Shown here: positions 1 to 10,220 of the stretch, piece after piece
Layout of the letters: the number at the start of each line of letters is the position of its first letter
How positions within the stretch are numbered: position 1 is the stretch's first letter
DNA from: Bradyrhizobium sp. SRS-191
Lineage (GTDB): Bacteria > Pseudomonadota > Alphaproteobacteria > Rhizobiales > Xanthobacteraceae
DNA: 64,000 bases
Reading direction: 5' to 3'
Assembly: GCF_024586915.1 (NCBI RefSeq)
Contig: NZ_JANBVS010000008.1
Coordinates: 285,973-349,972, forward strand
Made by a program: the position numbers and the translations under genes
The notes under the pieces: model-generated
Databases searched by the model: none
What the model saw: the letters and a program-made list of their open reading frames with translations, nothing else
What the model was told of the DNA's origin: nothing

Positions 1-1591
1 CACGTCTGCGAACGACCGTGCTCAGGGCGAGCACTAACAGGATTGCCGCCGGAACATCGCCGAATCTCGCATAAATAGAGGGCTGCAGCGCAACAGGCAG
101 CGCGGAATCCAGCACGCCTTCCGCACCGAGAGATAGTTGCGCGACGATGCGGCCGACGGGATCGATCACTGCGGAGATGCCTGTGTTCGCTGATCGAACT
201 AATGGAAGCCCCTGTTCGATCGCACGCCACTGCGCCTGCTGCAGATGCTGATGCGGACCAGTCGAAATGCCGAACCAGCCGTCATTGGTGAGATTGACGA
301 TCCAGCCCGGTCGCTCCTCGTGAGGCACACTATCACTCGGAAAGATGGCCTCGTAGCAGATCAAAGGAAGAACACGCGGTGCGTGTGGCACGTCCAGGTT
401 GCGTCTTATCGTGCCTGCAATGAAGCCGCCCTGCACGCGGGTCAGCTGCTCCAGCCCGATCCGCTCGAGCAGGTTCTGGAACGGCAGGAACTCACCGAAC
501 GGCACCAGATGCAGCTTGTCGTAGACGGACAGCACGGTGCCGTCGTGGTCGATCACATAGATCGAATTATAGGCGCGGGTGATCGGCGTGGTGCGCGGGC
601 CGTCCGGGGCGCGCACCGAACCGGTGATCAGCACCGTGCCAGGCGACAGCAGGTCGGCGATCTGGCCCATGGCGTCGGCTTCGCGGGTCAGGAAGAACGG
701 AAACGCCGATTCAGGCCAGATCAGCACGTTGGTGTCGCGCACGCCGGTCGCATTGGGCCCCGTGGCGCGGTCCGACAGCGCCAGGTAGCGCCGCATCACC
801 TCGGCCTTGGCGCCGTAGTTGAATTTGACATCCTGTTGCAGGTTGGGCTGCATGATCCGCAGCTTGAGATCGGCGACATACGCGGTCGGATGCTGGCCGA
901 GCCTGACGGCGCCGAACACGCCCATCACGATCAGCAGCGCGCCGGCTGCGGCCGGAACCCGAAAGCGCTCGCGCCAGCTCTTGCCGTCGATCAGCACCGC
1001 GGGGCTGGCGAAGATCGCGATGGTGAGGAACGTCATGCCCCAGATGCCGATCAACGAGGCCGATTGCGCCAGCGCGAGCGGCTGCGACAGGGCGTAGCCG
1101 AACGTGTTCCAGGGAAAGCCGGTCAGCGCGTGGCCGCGCAGCCATTCGCTCGCCGTCAGACACGCCGCCAGCGCCAGGATGCGGCTGGAATCGCGGGTCC
1201 AAATCAAGCGGGCCAGCGCGAAGCCCAATGCCGGGAACAACGACAGATAAGCGGGCAGCCCGAGCACCGCGAACGGCATCAGCCAGGCGAAGGTGTCGGC
1301 ATCGACCAGGAACGCTTGGCCGATCCAGTACAGGCCGGGCACGAAATAGCCCATGCCGAAGCAGAAGCCGGTCAGCGCCGCCGCCGGGATGCCGCGACGG
1401 CGTCCGGCGGCCGCGCCGTCGATGAGCCAGACCAGAACGGGGAAGGTGACGGCGAGCACCGGCCACGCATTGAACGGGGCCATCGCCAGCGCGGAGAGGG
1501 CGCCTGCGGCGAGCGCGATCGCCGCGCGCTTCCAACCCCAGGCCAGAACGACGCTGGCGGCGAGGTCGCGCATCATCGTGGTGCGGATCAC
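1..1591 (-). CDS. lnt: Apolipoprotein N-acyltransferase, C-terminus cut by window edge
   Basis: Inner-membrane enzyme that N-acylates the lipid-modified Cys of mature lipoproteins, the last step of lipoprotein maturation. The N-terminal third has several hydrophobic membrane segments. It is followed by a nitrilase-like periplasmic domain with the Glu of IWPESAFPF, the Lys of YDKLHLVPFGE and the Cys of PLICYEAIF, the expected Glu-Lys-Cys triad. A GTG start at 1591 overlaps the stop of the upstream CBS gene by four bases (GTGA), which suggests translational coupling. ATG at 1576 or 1573 is an alternative. About 530 codons are visible, near full family length, so only a short C-terminal piece should be missing. 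Confidence 0.93.
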   Translation of the reverse strand, partial: MIRTTMMRDLAASVVLAWGWKRAAIALAAGALSALAMAPFNAWPVLAVTFPVLVWLIDGAAAGRRRGIPAAALTGFCFGMGYFVPGLYWIGQAFLVDADTFAWLMPFAVLGLPAYLSLFPALGFALARLIWTRDSSRILALAACLTASEWLRGHALTGFPWNTFGYALSQPLALAQSASLIGIWGMTFLTIAIFASPAVLIDGKSWRERFRVPAAAGALLIVMGVFGAVRLGQHPTAYVADLKLRIMQPNLQQDVKFNYGAKAEVMRRYLALSDRATGPNATGVRDTNVLIWPESAFPFFLTREADAMGQIADLLSPGTVLITGSVRAPDGPRTTPITRAYNSIYVIDHDGTVLSVYDKLHLVPFGEFLPFQNLLERIGLEQLTRVQGGFIAGTIRRNLDVPHAPRVLPLICYEAIFPSDSVPHEERPGWIVNLTNDGWFGISTGPHQHLQQAQWRAIEQGLPLVRSANTGISAVIDPVGRIVAQLSLGAEGVLDSALPVALQPSIYARFGDVPAAILLVLALSTVVRRR

Positions 1592-2751
1592 TGTGAGCTT
1601 GCTCCGTCGCCTTGTGGCGGGCTGCTGTCGTCACTGCTGGGCGCCGGGCTGGCATCGGCCGGCCGCGGCGGCTCCGACGGCGCGCCCGCCTCGGGCAGCG
1701 CCTCGCGGCGCCGGCTCTCGCGCGGCGGCCGCGGCACGGGGCGCTCCTTGCGCGGCGCGATCCGCAGCCGCTTGACCCGGCGCGGATCGGCGTCGAGCAC
1801 CTCGACCTCGAAATTGCCGGGCCCGGAAATCAGCTCGCCGCGCACCGGCAGCCGGCCGACATGGTTGACGAGATAGCCGCCGAGCGTCTCGACGCCCTCG
1901 CCGGCCTCGCCGGTCACGAACTCCTCGCCGATCACCCGGCGCACGTCATCGAGGCTGGCGCGGGCATCCGCAATGAAGGCGTTGTCGGCCTGGCGCATGA
2001 TCGCCGGCGGCTCGTCGCTGTCATGCTCGTCGTCGATCTCGCCGACGATCTGCTCGACGATGTCTTCGATCGAGACCAACCCGTCGGTGCCGCCATATTC
2101 GTCGACCACCAGCGCGAGATGAATGCGCGACGCCTGCATCTGCGCCAGCAGGTCGATGGCCCGCATCGATGGCGGCACATAGAGCAGCTTGCGGATGATG
2201 TTGGCCTCGAACAGCGGCATCGACAGCTCGACGCTCTTCAGGTCGAGCCCGGCGGGCAGCGGCTTCTTGCGCCGGGCCTTTGCATCATCGGAGATGCGCG
2301 CCTGCGCCGTCATGTAAGCGAGCAGGTCGCGGATGTGCACCATGCCCTCGGGGTCGTCGAGCGTATCGTTGTAGACGACCAGCCGAGAATGCGACGCGCT
2401 CTCGAACAGGCTCATCAGCTCGCCGAGCGTGATGTCGCGCCTGACGGCGACGATGTCGGCGCGATGCACCATGACGTCGGCGATGCGGCGCTCATGCAGA
2501 TCGAGGATGTTGCGCAGGAGCGTACGCTCGACAGCGGAGAAGCCGATGTCATCGGGCGTCGAGGCATCGAGCACGACCTGCAGGTCGTCGCGGACGGAGC
2601 CGCCGCCCTTCCAGCCGAACAGATTGCGCAACGCGCGCAGTAGCCAGCTCTCGCTCGGCGAGCGGCCGAGTTCGGAGGGCGGCACCACGGCGGGCAGGTT
2701 GCGCGTGTTGCGCGGATTGTCGTGGATGGGCTCGGAATCGGCCATGGTCAA
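1588..2751 (-). CDS. corC: HlyC/CorC family CBS-domain protein
   Basis: 387-residue protein of the CorC/TlyC ('hemolysin C') family, linked to divalent cation (Mg/Co) homeostasis. It has a pair of CBS domains (about residues 70-215, including VMVHRADIVAV and a second repeat around VDEYGGTDGLVSIEDIVEQI) and a C-terminal CorC/HlyC domain (about 235-315, ending near LPVRGELI). The tail is Pro/Arg/Ser-rich and low in complexity. The membrane DUF21 domain of longer relatives is absent, so this is the soluble form. It sits between ybeY (4-bp overlap at the start) and lnt (4-bp overlap at the end), the usual alphaproteobacterial order. Its biochemical role is inferred from the family only. Confidence 0.9.
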   Translation of the reverse strand: MTMADSEPIHDNPRNTRNLPAVVPPSELGRSPSESWLLRALRNLFGWKGGGSVRDDLQVVLDASTPDDIGFSAVERTLLRNILDLHERRIADVMVHRADIVAVRRDITLGELMSLFESASHSRLVVYNDTLDDPEGMVHIRDLLAYMTAQARISDDAKARRKKPLPAGLDLKSVELSMPLFEANIIRKLLYVPPSMRAIDLLAQMQASRIHLALVVDEYGGTDGLVSIEDIVEQIVGEIDDEHDSDEPPAIMRQADNAFIADARASLDDVRRVIGEEFVTGEAGEGVETLGGYLVNHVGRLPVRGELISGPGNFEVEVLDADPRRVKRLRIAPRKERPVPRPPRESRRREALPEAGAPSEPPRPADASPAPSSDDSSPPQGDGASSQ

Positions 2752-3257
2752 TTGATCCGTTCCCGGTCGGCATAGGGATCGGGGATGCCGAGATGGGCCA
2801 GGATCTCGGTCTCCAGCGCCTCCATCTCCTCGGCCTCGTCATCCGTTTCGTGATCGTAGCCGATCAGATGCAGGAAGCCGTGTACGGTGAGATGGCTGAG
2901 ATGATGCTCGAACGGCTTCTGCTCGTCGTCGGCCTCGCGCCGCATCGTCTCATAGGCAATGGCGATGTCGCCGAGCATGCGCGGCGCGTCATCGTCGCCG
3001 CGCGGGCCGGTCGGCTGCAGCGCCGGAAACGACAGCACGTTGGTCGGCTTGTCGATGCCGCGCCAGTTGCTGTTCAGCGTGCGGATGCCTTGGTCATCGG
3101 TCAGCATGACCGCGATTTCGGCGTCGCCGACATCAGCCTCCACCATCTCGGCGGCGGCGAGGATGGCGCGTTGTATGACGTCTTCGGCGTCGGGCTGGTC
3201 CTGCCAGCAATCGGCGGCGACAATGACCTCGGTAATGGGAATGGGACTTTGTGGCAT
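2748..3257 (-). CDS. ybeY: Endoribonuclease YbeY (16S rRNA maturation)
   Basis: 169-residue single-domain metalloprotein of the UPF0054 family. The zinc signature HGFLHLIGYDH (H-x3-H-x5-H) lies about residues 127-137. RNWRGIDKPTNVLSFP-type residues upstream (seen as NWRGIDKPTNVLSFP) match the conserved substrate-cleft motif. YbeY acts in 16S rRNA 3'-end maturation and ribosome quality control. It follows phoH and overlaps corC by 4 bp; phoH-ybeY-corC is a long-conserved cluster. Length is typical. Confidence 0.95.
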   Translation of the reverse strand: MPQSPIPITEVIVAADCWQDQPDAEDVIQRAILAAAEMVEADVGDAEIAVMLTDDQGIRTLNSNWRGIDKPTNVLSFPALQPTGPRGDDDAPRMLGDIAIAYETMRREADDEQKPFEHHLSHLTVHGFLHLIGYDHETDDEAEEMEALETEILAHLGIPDPYADRERIN

Positions 3258-3319
3258 CCTAATCGATATCTGTGCGGATGGCGCTTCACGATGCGCGCAT
3301 CGGCGTGCTTGCTCTCGCG

Positions 3320-4357
3320 TCAGCGGGCTTTCGGACCCTCATAGGCGGCAACGATGCGCGCCACCAATTCGTGGCGAATGACGTCGTCGCCGGTGAACCT
3401 GACCTGCGCAATCCCCTCGACTCCGTCGAGCAGGCGCGCGGCCTCGGCGAGGCCTGAGGTCTGGCCGTTCGGCAAGTCGACCTGCGAGGGATCGCCGGTG
3501 ATGATCATGCGGCTGTTCTCGCCGAGACGCGTCAGGAACATCTTCATCTGCATCGATGTCGTGTTCTGCGCCTCGTCGAGGATGATCGCGGCATTGGTGA
3601 GCGTGCGCCCGCGCATGAAGGCGAGCGGAGCGATCTCGATCTCGTTGGCCTGCAGCGCGCGCTCGACGACGCGCGCATCCATCAGGTCGTAGAGCGCGTC
3701 GTAGATCGGGCGCAGATAGGGATCGACCTTCTCGCGGAGATCACCGGGCAGGAAGCCGAGCCGCTCGCCGGCCTCGACCGCGGGGCGCGACAGGATGATG
3801 CGATCGACTTCCTTGCGCTCGAACAGCTGCGCGGCATGCGCGACCGCGAGCCAGGTCTTGCCGGTGCCAGCCGGGCCGATGCCGAACACCAGCTCGTGGC
3901 GCTTCAAGGCGCGGATGTAGGAATCCTGGGCAGCGGTGCGCGCGCGCACCTGGCGCTTGCGCAGATTGATGCTGTCGAACGCGTTCTTGCCGTTCTTGGC
4001 GTCGAACTCGAACAGCGATCCCTGTGCCACCACGGCGCGGATCGCGCCTTCGACGTCGCCCTGCGACAGGTCCTGCCCCTTCACGGCCTGGGCATACAGC
4101 GATTCCAGCACGCGGCGCGCGGCGTCGCAGCCGTCGCGGCTGCCGCCGATGGTGATGTGGTTGCCGCGGGAATCGACCACGACGCCGAGCCGGCGCTCGA
4201 CCAGCGCCAGATTCTGGCCGTAGGGACCGACCAGGGCGGATGCAGCACGGTTGTCGTCGAAGTCGATGACGACCTGGGTTTCAGGGGGCATGGACATGTC
4301 GCGGTCGAACTTGCGGCTGGGAGCGAGGGAAGATGAATCCGATGCGCTCTTGGGCAA
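3320..4357 (-). CDS. phoH: PhoH-like ATPase, TTG start
   Basis: PhoH-family cytoplasmic P-loop ATPase. Walker A is GPAGTGKTWLAV and Walker B is IILDEAQN; the N-terminal part carries a KH-like segment (PYGQNLALVERRLGV). The frame stays open upstream into miaB, but that part is miaB read out of frame. I choose TTG at 4357, four bases past the miaB stop, because GGAGG lies eight bases before it inside the miaB tail. The next candidate, ATG at 4297, has no comparable site. The predicted product is 345 residues. It is linked by position to YbeY and probably works in RNA metabolism; the exact substrate is unknown. Confidence 0.92.
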   Translation of the reverse strand: MPKSASDSSSLAPSRKFDRDMSMPPETQVVIDFDDNRAASALVGPYGQNLALVERRLGVVVDSRGNHITIGGSRDGCDAARRVLESLYAQAVKGQDLSQGDVEGAIRAVVAQGSLFEFDAKNGKNAFDSINLRKRQVRARTAAQDSYIRALKRHELVFGIGPAGTGKTWLAVAHAAQLFERKEVDRIILSRPAVEAGERLGFLPGDLREKVDPYLRPIYDALYDLMDARVVERALQANEIEIAPLAFMRGRTLTNAAIILDEAQNTTSMQMKMFLTRLGENSRMIITGDPSQVDLPNGQTSGLAEAARLLDGVEGIAQVRFTGDDVIRHELVARIVAAYEGPKAR

Positions 4358-4361
4358 GTGC

Positions 4362-5774
<1,413 letters not shown>

Positions 5775-5816
5775 GCGGTCGGGAGCGCCAATCTCGGCGC
5801 CGCGCTCAGATATAGG

Positions 5817-6536
5817 CTAGACCGCCGAAAATCCAGCGAGCCGGGCGGTTTTCTCGCCAAGCTGGCTCAGAATCGCCGGCAATTGCCGCATGTCGTCGAA
5901 AACCAACGTGGCGCCGGCCTGGCGCAGGCTGTCGGCATGACCAGGGCGGCAATGGCTGCCGCCGTGGAACCCGAGCACCCTCATACCGGCGGCGAGGCCG
6001 CCCCGGATCCCGGCGATGCTGTCCTCGACGACGACGCAGGCCGCCGGACGCGCGTTCATCTGGGCGGCCGCGAACAGAAACAGGTCAGGCGCCGGCTTGC
6101 CGTTCTCGACCTGCGAGGAGGAGAAGATGTGCGGTGCCAGCCGGTCATACAGCCGGGTGGTGCCGAGGCTCACGCGCATGCGCTGATGCGAGCCGGAGGA
6201 GGCGACGCAGACCGGCACGTCGAGCGCGTCGAGCGCGTCGGTAATGCCTGTGACCGGGTGCAGCTCCTGCTCGAACGTCCGGAACAGGCGCTCCTGCAAC
6301 CTCGCATTGAAATCGTCGGGCAGGCTGCGGCCGAGCTCGGCCTCGACCTCCATGGTCGCCTGTTTCGAGGAGCGGCCGAGAAACCGGTCGAACACCTCGG
6401 CGGCCGTAATCGGATAGCCGCACAGGCTGAGCACGTCGGCGTGCGCCTGACAGGAGATCACCTCGCTGTCGACCAGCACGCCGTCGCAATCGAAAATGAC
6501 GAGATCGAGCGGGGAGGCCTGCGCTGCGTCAGCCAT
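5817..6536 (-). CDS. HAD-superfamily phosphatase (phosphoglycolate/beta-phosphoglucomutase-like)
   Basis: 239-residue HAD hydrolase, subfamily IA. Motif I is FDCDGVLVDSE with the nucleophile Asp and acid/base Asp, motif II is VCVASSGSHQR, and motif IV is VVEDSIAGIRGGLAAG. An alpha-helical C1 cap lies between motifs I and II. The substrate cannot be read from sequence; small phosphorylated sugars or phosphoglycolate are typical. Its start overlaps the end of fur by 8 bp, so it is probably co-transcribed. It lies between fur and miaB, which are often direct neighbours in other alphaproteobacteria. Confidence 0.87.
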   Translation of the reverse strand: MADAAQASPLDLVIFDCDGVLVDSEVISCQAHADVLSLCGYPITAAEVFDRFLGRSSKQATMEVEAELGRSLPDDFNARLQERLFRTFEQELHPVTGITDALDALDVPVCVASSGSHQRMRVSLGTTRLYDRLAPHIFSSSQVENGKPAPDLFLFAAAQMNARPAACVVVEDSIAGIRGGLAAGMRVLGFHGGSHCRPGHADSLRQAGATLVFDDMRQLPAILSQLGEKTARLAGFSAV

Positions 6537-6981
6537 TCGTCTCTTCGTCGAGCGGCACGCAATACAGCTCCAGGCGATGGTCGACGAGCTTGTAGCCGAG
6601 CTTGCGGGCGATCTCCGCCTGCAGCTTCTCGATTTCCTCGGAGGTGAATTCGATCACCTTGCCGTCGCGCAGATTGATCAGGTGATCGTGATGGCTGTCG
6701 CGCATCTGCTCGTAGCGGGCGCGGCCTTCGCGAAAATCGTGGCGCTCGATGATGCCGGCGTCCTCGAACAGCTTCACGGTGCGGTACACCGTGGAGATCG
6801 AGATCTTGTCGTCGACAGCGACGCAGCGCCGATACAACTCTTCGACGTCCGGATGATCGGAAGCTTCCGCGAGCACGCGGGCGATCACCCGGCGCTGCTC
6901 GGTCATCCGCATGCCGGTGGCGGCGCAGCGGGCCTCGATGCCGGTGGAACTGAGCGCTGGCGTTGTTTTCAAGGAGGTCAT
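6529..6981 (-). CDS. fur: Fur-family metalloregulator (Fur/Mur type)
   Basis: 150-residue Fur-family repressor. It has an N-terminal winged helix (about 15-85, TEQRRVIARVLAEA ... ISISTVYRTVKLFEDAGI) and a C-terminal metal-binding/dimerisation domain with the HHDHLI motif. Cysteines of the structural zinc type (CxxC) are not evident, as in rhizobial Fur/Mur proteins, which in Bradyrhizobium respond to manganese and iron. ATG 6981 is preferred; an in-frame TTG at 7017 would add 12 residues. It lies 43 bp after rimI and overlaps the next gene by 8 bp. A manganese-responsive 'Mur' role is inference from relatives. Confidence 0.92.
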   Translation of the reverse strand: MTSLKTTPALSSTGIEARCAATGMRMTEQRRVIARVLAEASDHPDVEELYRRCVAVDDKISISTVYRTVKLFEDAGIIERHDFREGRARYEQMRDSHHDHLINLRDGKVIEFTSEEIEKLQAEIARKLGYKLVDHRLELYCVPLDEETNG

Positions 6982-7024
6982 CGTCTCTCGCCTCAAGGAT
7001 GCGCTTTCTGCCACCAAGCGCAGG

Positions 7025-7507
7025 TTACGACAAGTCCCGGCGCATCAGAAGCGCGTTCAACTGTTCTCCGCCGGGCTGAAGGTAATAGCGTTCCCGCCGG
7101 CCGACGGTCGCAAATCCGGCACGTTCATAGAGTCGCCGGGCCGGCTGGTTGTTTTCCTCGACCTCGAGAAAAACCGTCCGGACTCCGCGACCTGCAAGAT
7201 GCCCCAGATGCGTCAGCAACAAATCACGAGAGAGGCCGCGACCGCGCTGATTTGGGTCAAGTGCGACCGTTAAAATCTCCGCCTCGTCGGCGCCGATGCG
7301 TGAGACGATGAAGCCGATGAGTTTGCGACCGAGTTGCAAGCGATGGATGAGCGTGTTGCGCTCGACAAGCATCGTCTCGAACTCGCCCTCGCCCCAGCCG
7401 CGATGAAACGAGGCGGCGTGGATCTGCGCCAGACGGGCGGCGTCGCGCGGCGTGGCAGCCTCGATCGAGGGTTTGGGGCGGCTGAGCCACCGGAAGAACA
7501 TGTTCAT
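7025..7507 (-). CDS. rimI: Ribosomal-protein-alanine N-acetyltransferase RimI
   Basis: 160-residue GNAT acetyltransferase. The acetyl-CoA loop reads LDPNQRGRGLSRDLL, and the EEN/ARRLYERAGF segment near the C-terminus is typical of RimI. RimI acetylates the N-terminal Ala of ribosomal protein S18; in many alphaproteobacteria it sits next to tsaB, as here. ATG 7507 shares one base with the tsaB stop (TGATG), so the two are probably translationally coupled. A second ATG at 7501 is possible. Confidence 0.9.
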   Translation of the reverse strand: MNMFFRWLSRPKPSIEAATPRDAARLAQIHAASFHRGWGEGEFETMLVERNTLIHRLQLGRKLIGFIVSRIGADEAEILTVALDPNQRGRGLSRDLLLTHLGHLAGRGVRTVFLEVEENNQPARRLYERAGFATVGRRERYYLQPGGEQLNALLMRRDLS

Positions 7508-8205
7508 CAGGAGACGGCCGTCTGCACCGGATCGAGCATTGCGCCCGCGGGCGGTTTGACGTCGGGCGCGCGCAGATAGAACGGCCGCGCCGGCGCGTGC
7601 GCAGGATCTGCCGCCGCGCCCAGCCAGGCGACCCACGCGATATCCGGGCCGGGCTGAGTATCAACCGCGACGGGCGCTGCGTCCCCGTGCGGCCAGCGCT
7701 CCGCGAGGATCGCCGCGGCATTGCCGACCAGATGCGGCGCGCCGAATCGTGCGGCGGCGAGCACGTCGTCGATCGACGCCACCTGGGGCGCGACCAGCTC
7801 CTCGCCGCTGCCGCTCACGACCTGATAGTAGAGATGATCGTGCCGGGCATCGATCGCCGAGATCACCGGATGATTGCGGTCCTCGCTGACGACCGGTGCG
7901 GCATAGGCTGACAATGTGGTGACGCCGACCACCGGCTTGTGAGCGGCCAGGCCAATGCCGCGTGCGGCGGAGAGCCCGACCCGCAGCCCCGTGAAACTAC
8001 CTGGGCCGGTCGTGACCGCGACTCGGTCGAGATCGGCGAAGCCGATGCCGGATTGCTGCATCACGCGTGCGAGCAGCGGCATCAAGGCCTCGGCATGTCC
8101 GCGCTTCATGGGCAGCACGTCCTGGGCGATCATCTCGGCCGAATCAGTATTGAGAACGCCGGCGGCGCAATGGTCGAGGGCAGTATCGATGGCGAGGATC
8201 AACAT
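7507..8205 (-). CDS. tsaB: tRNA threonylcarbamoyladenosine biosynthesis protein TsaB
   Basis: 232-residue ASKHA-fold protein. The N-terminal ILAIDTALDHCAAGV and VTTGPGSFTGLRVGLSAARG motifs are diagnostic of TsaB (YeaZ). It lacks the metal-binding motif of its paralogue TsaD and acts as a scaffold for TsaD/TsaE in making t6A37 on ANN-decoding tRNAs. It is the first gene of the minus-strand run tsaB-rimI-fur-HAD-miaB. The 250 bp upstream, up to the divergent chemoreceptor gene, must hold promoters for both; I see no clear -35/-10 pair. Confidence 0.94.
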   Translation of the reverse strand: MLILAIDTALDHCAAGVLNTDSAEMIAQDVLPMKRGHAEALMPLLARVMQQSGIGFADLDRVAVTTGPGSFTGLRVGLSAARGIGLAAHKPVVGVTTLSAYAAPVVSEDRNHPVISAIDARHDHLYYQVVSGSGEELVAPQVASIDDVLAAARFGAPHLVGNAAAILAERWPHGDAAPVAVDTQPGPDIAWVAWLGAAADPAHAPARPFYLRAPDVKPPAGAMLDPVQTAVS

Positions 8206-8455
8206 CCGTTGGGTTCGCAGTGAGGGAGCGCGGAATACCTTTTTGGGTACTTTGATGAAGTCGGTTGCCGTCTTCTTACATCCTGATCAGGAAAAACGCA
8301 TCAAGCCGCAACCACCGAGCAGGTAAACTACTGAATTTCCGATCATTTAAGCAAATCTTTCCGACCCGGTGGGAGTTGTCCCCCGCAAACATCGCGACGG
8401 CTGGCGCTCCCTCCACGAGAACGGCGCCGCCCCACATCCGAAAAGAGGATCTTCC

Positions 8456-10138
8456 ATGTCATTCTGGTCAGCCGGAGCGGCGTCGCGTGATGCGATGGCC
8501 CAGGTCGAGGCGATCAATCGCTCGCAGGCCGTGATCGAATTCGGCACCGACGGCACGATCATCACCGCCAACAAGAATTTTCTCGACGCGATGGGCTACT
8601 CGCTGGCCGAAATCCAGGGGCGGCATCATCAGATGTTCGTGGCGCCCGAGATGCGCGACAGCGCCGATTATCGCGCCTTCTGGAGCGATCTCAGAGCCGG
8701 CAAGTTCCGCTCGGGCGAGTACAAGCGTTTTGGCAAGGGCAACCGCCCGGTCTGGATCCAGGCCAGCTACAATCCCGTGCTCGACGGCGGCAAGGCGGTG
8801 AAGATCATCAAATTCGCCTCCGACATCACGGCGCAGAAGATGCGCAGCATCGAGGATGCCGGCAAGATCGCTGCCATCGGACGGGCCCAGGCGGTGATCG
8901 AGTTCGATCTCGACGGCACCATCATCGACGCCAACGACCAGTTCCTCAATGCGATGGGCTACTCGCTGACCGAGATCAAGGGACGGCATCACAGCATGTT
9001 CGTGCTGCCGGGCGAGCGTGACAGCGCCACCTACAAGGAGTTCTGGGCGAGCCTCAATCGCGGCGAGTTCCGCTCGGGCGAGTTCAAGCGCTGCGGCAAG
9101 GACAACAAGGAGGTCTGGATCCTCGCCTCCTACAACCCGATCCTCGACGACACCGGACGGCCGTTCAAGGTCGTGAAATACGCCTCTGATGTCACGCAGC
9201 AGAAGCTGAACGCTGCCGATTTCGCCGGCCAGATCGCGGCGATCCGCAAGTCCCAGGCGGTGATCGAGTTCGATCTGAGCGGCCGTGTGCTCGACGCCAA
9301 CGATAATTTCCTCGAGACGCTCGGCTACACGCTCGCCGAGATCAAGGGCCAGCACCACCGCATGTTCATGCCGCAGGGCGCGAGCGACAACGCTGATTAT
9401 CGCGAGTTCTGGGCCGCGCTGGCGCGCGGCGAGTTTCAGAGCGGCGAGTACGAGCGTGCCGGCAAAGGCGGCCGGCAGGTCTGGATCCAGGCGACCTACA
9501 ACCCGATCAAGGATCTCACCGGCAAGCCGTTCAAGATCGTGAAGTTCGCGACCGACGTCACCTCGCAGGTGATCACCCGCATGAAGGGCGACAAGGTCCG
9601 CGGCATGATGGAGCACGTTGCCGCCGGTGCCGAGCAGCTCAATTCATCGGTGCAGCAGATCGCCGACGCCATGGCCAGGTCGAAGGAGACCGCCACCGCG
9701 GCGGTGACGCGCGTCGAGGACGCCGACCAGCAGGCCAAGCGGCTGTCCTCGGCGGCCGGCGCGATGAGCAGCATCGTCGAACTGATCGGCAGCATCACCG
9801 GCCAGATCAACCTGCTCGCGCTCAACGCGACGATCGAATCCGCGCGTGCCGGTGAAGCCGGGCGCGGCTTTGCGGTGGTCGCCGGCGAGGTGAAGAACCT
9901 GGCCAATCAGGCCAAGCAGGCGACCGATCGCATCGGCAGCGAAATCGAACATCTCAACGGCATCTCATCCGACGTCGTCGGTGCGCTCGACGCCATCAAG
10001 GCCGCGATCCAGAACGTCAGCGAGTACGTGTCATCGACGGCGCAGGCGGTCGGCGAGCAGAGCACCGTGACCAGCGAAATGTCGTCGAACATGCGCCAGG
10101 CGGCGGCCGAGGCCGCCAGCATCGGCAAGGCGGCGTGA
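8456..10138 (+). CDS. Soluble methyl-accepting chemotaxis protein with three PAS domains
   Basis: 560-residue cytoplasmic chemoreceptor without any membrane segment. Three closely similar PAS/PAC units start near residues 24, 145 and 267 (each with QAVIEF, then MGY/LGYSLAEI and RxHHxMF), a repeat period of 121-122 residues. The C-terminal MCP signalling domain (about 385-560) has the hairpin tip QINLLALNATIESARAGEAG that contacts CheA/CheW. ATG 8456 follows AAGAGGA; upstream in-frame codons have no ribosome-binding site. PAS sensing of redox or oxygen is common in the family, but the ligand or cofactor is not visible here. No che genes are nearby. Confidence 0.92.
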   Translation: MSFWSAGAASRDAMAQVEAINRSQAVIEFGTDGTIITANKNFLDAMGYSLAEIQGRHHQMFVAPEMRDSADYRAFWSDLRAGKFRSGEYKRFGKGNRPVWIQASYNPVLDGGKAVKIIKFASDITAQKMRSIEDAGKIAAIGRAQAVIEFDLDGTIIDANDQFLNAMGYSLTEIKGRHHSMFVLPGERDSATYKEFWASLNRGEFRSGEFKRCGKDNKEVWILASYNPILDDTGRPFKVVKYASDVTQQKLNAADFAGQIAAIRKSQAVIEFDLSGRVLDANDNFLETLGYTLAEIKGQHHRMFMPQGASDNADYREFWAALARGEFQSGEYERAGKGGRQVWIQATYNPIKDLTGKPFKIVKFATDVTSQVITRMKGDKVRGMMEHVAAGAEQLNSSVQQIADAMARSKETATAAVTRVEDADQQAKRLSSAAGAMSSIVELIGSITGQINLLALNATIESARAGEAGRGFAVVAGEVKNLANQAKQATDRIGSEIEHLNGISSDVVGALDAIKAAIQNVSEYVSSTAQAVGEQSTVTSEMSSNMRQAAAEAASIGKAA

Positions 10139-10149
10139 GAAGGGAAGTG

Positions 10150-10207
10150 GCGAATAGCGAATGGGCGATGCCGCCTCGCTATTCCCCACTCGCTACTCCC
10201 TATTCGC
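10150..10207. repeat. Imperfect palindromic intergenic repeat
   Basis: GCGAATAG (10150-10157) is answered by CTATTCGC (10200-10207), with several further copies of the CGCTA(T/C)TC theme between them. It lies between the convergent chemoreceptor and nfu genes and could form a bidirectional terminator hairpin, though there is no T-run. Confidence 0.55.
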
Positions 10208-10220
10208 TACGCGCCTCCCG

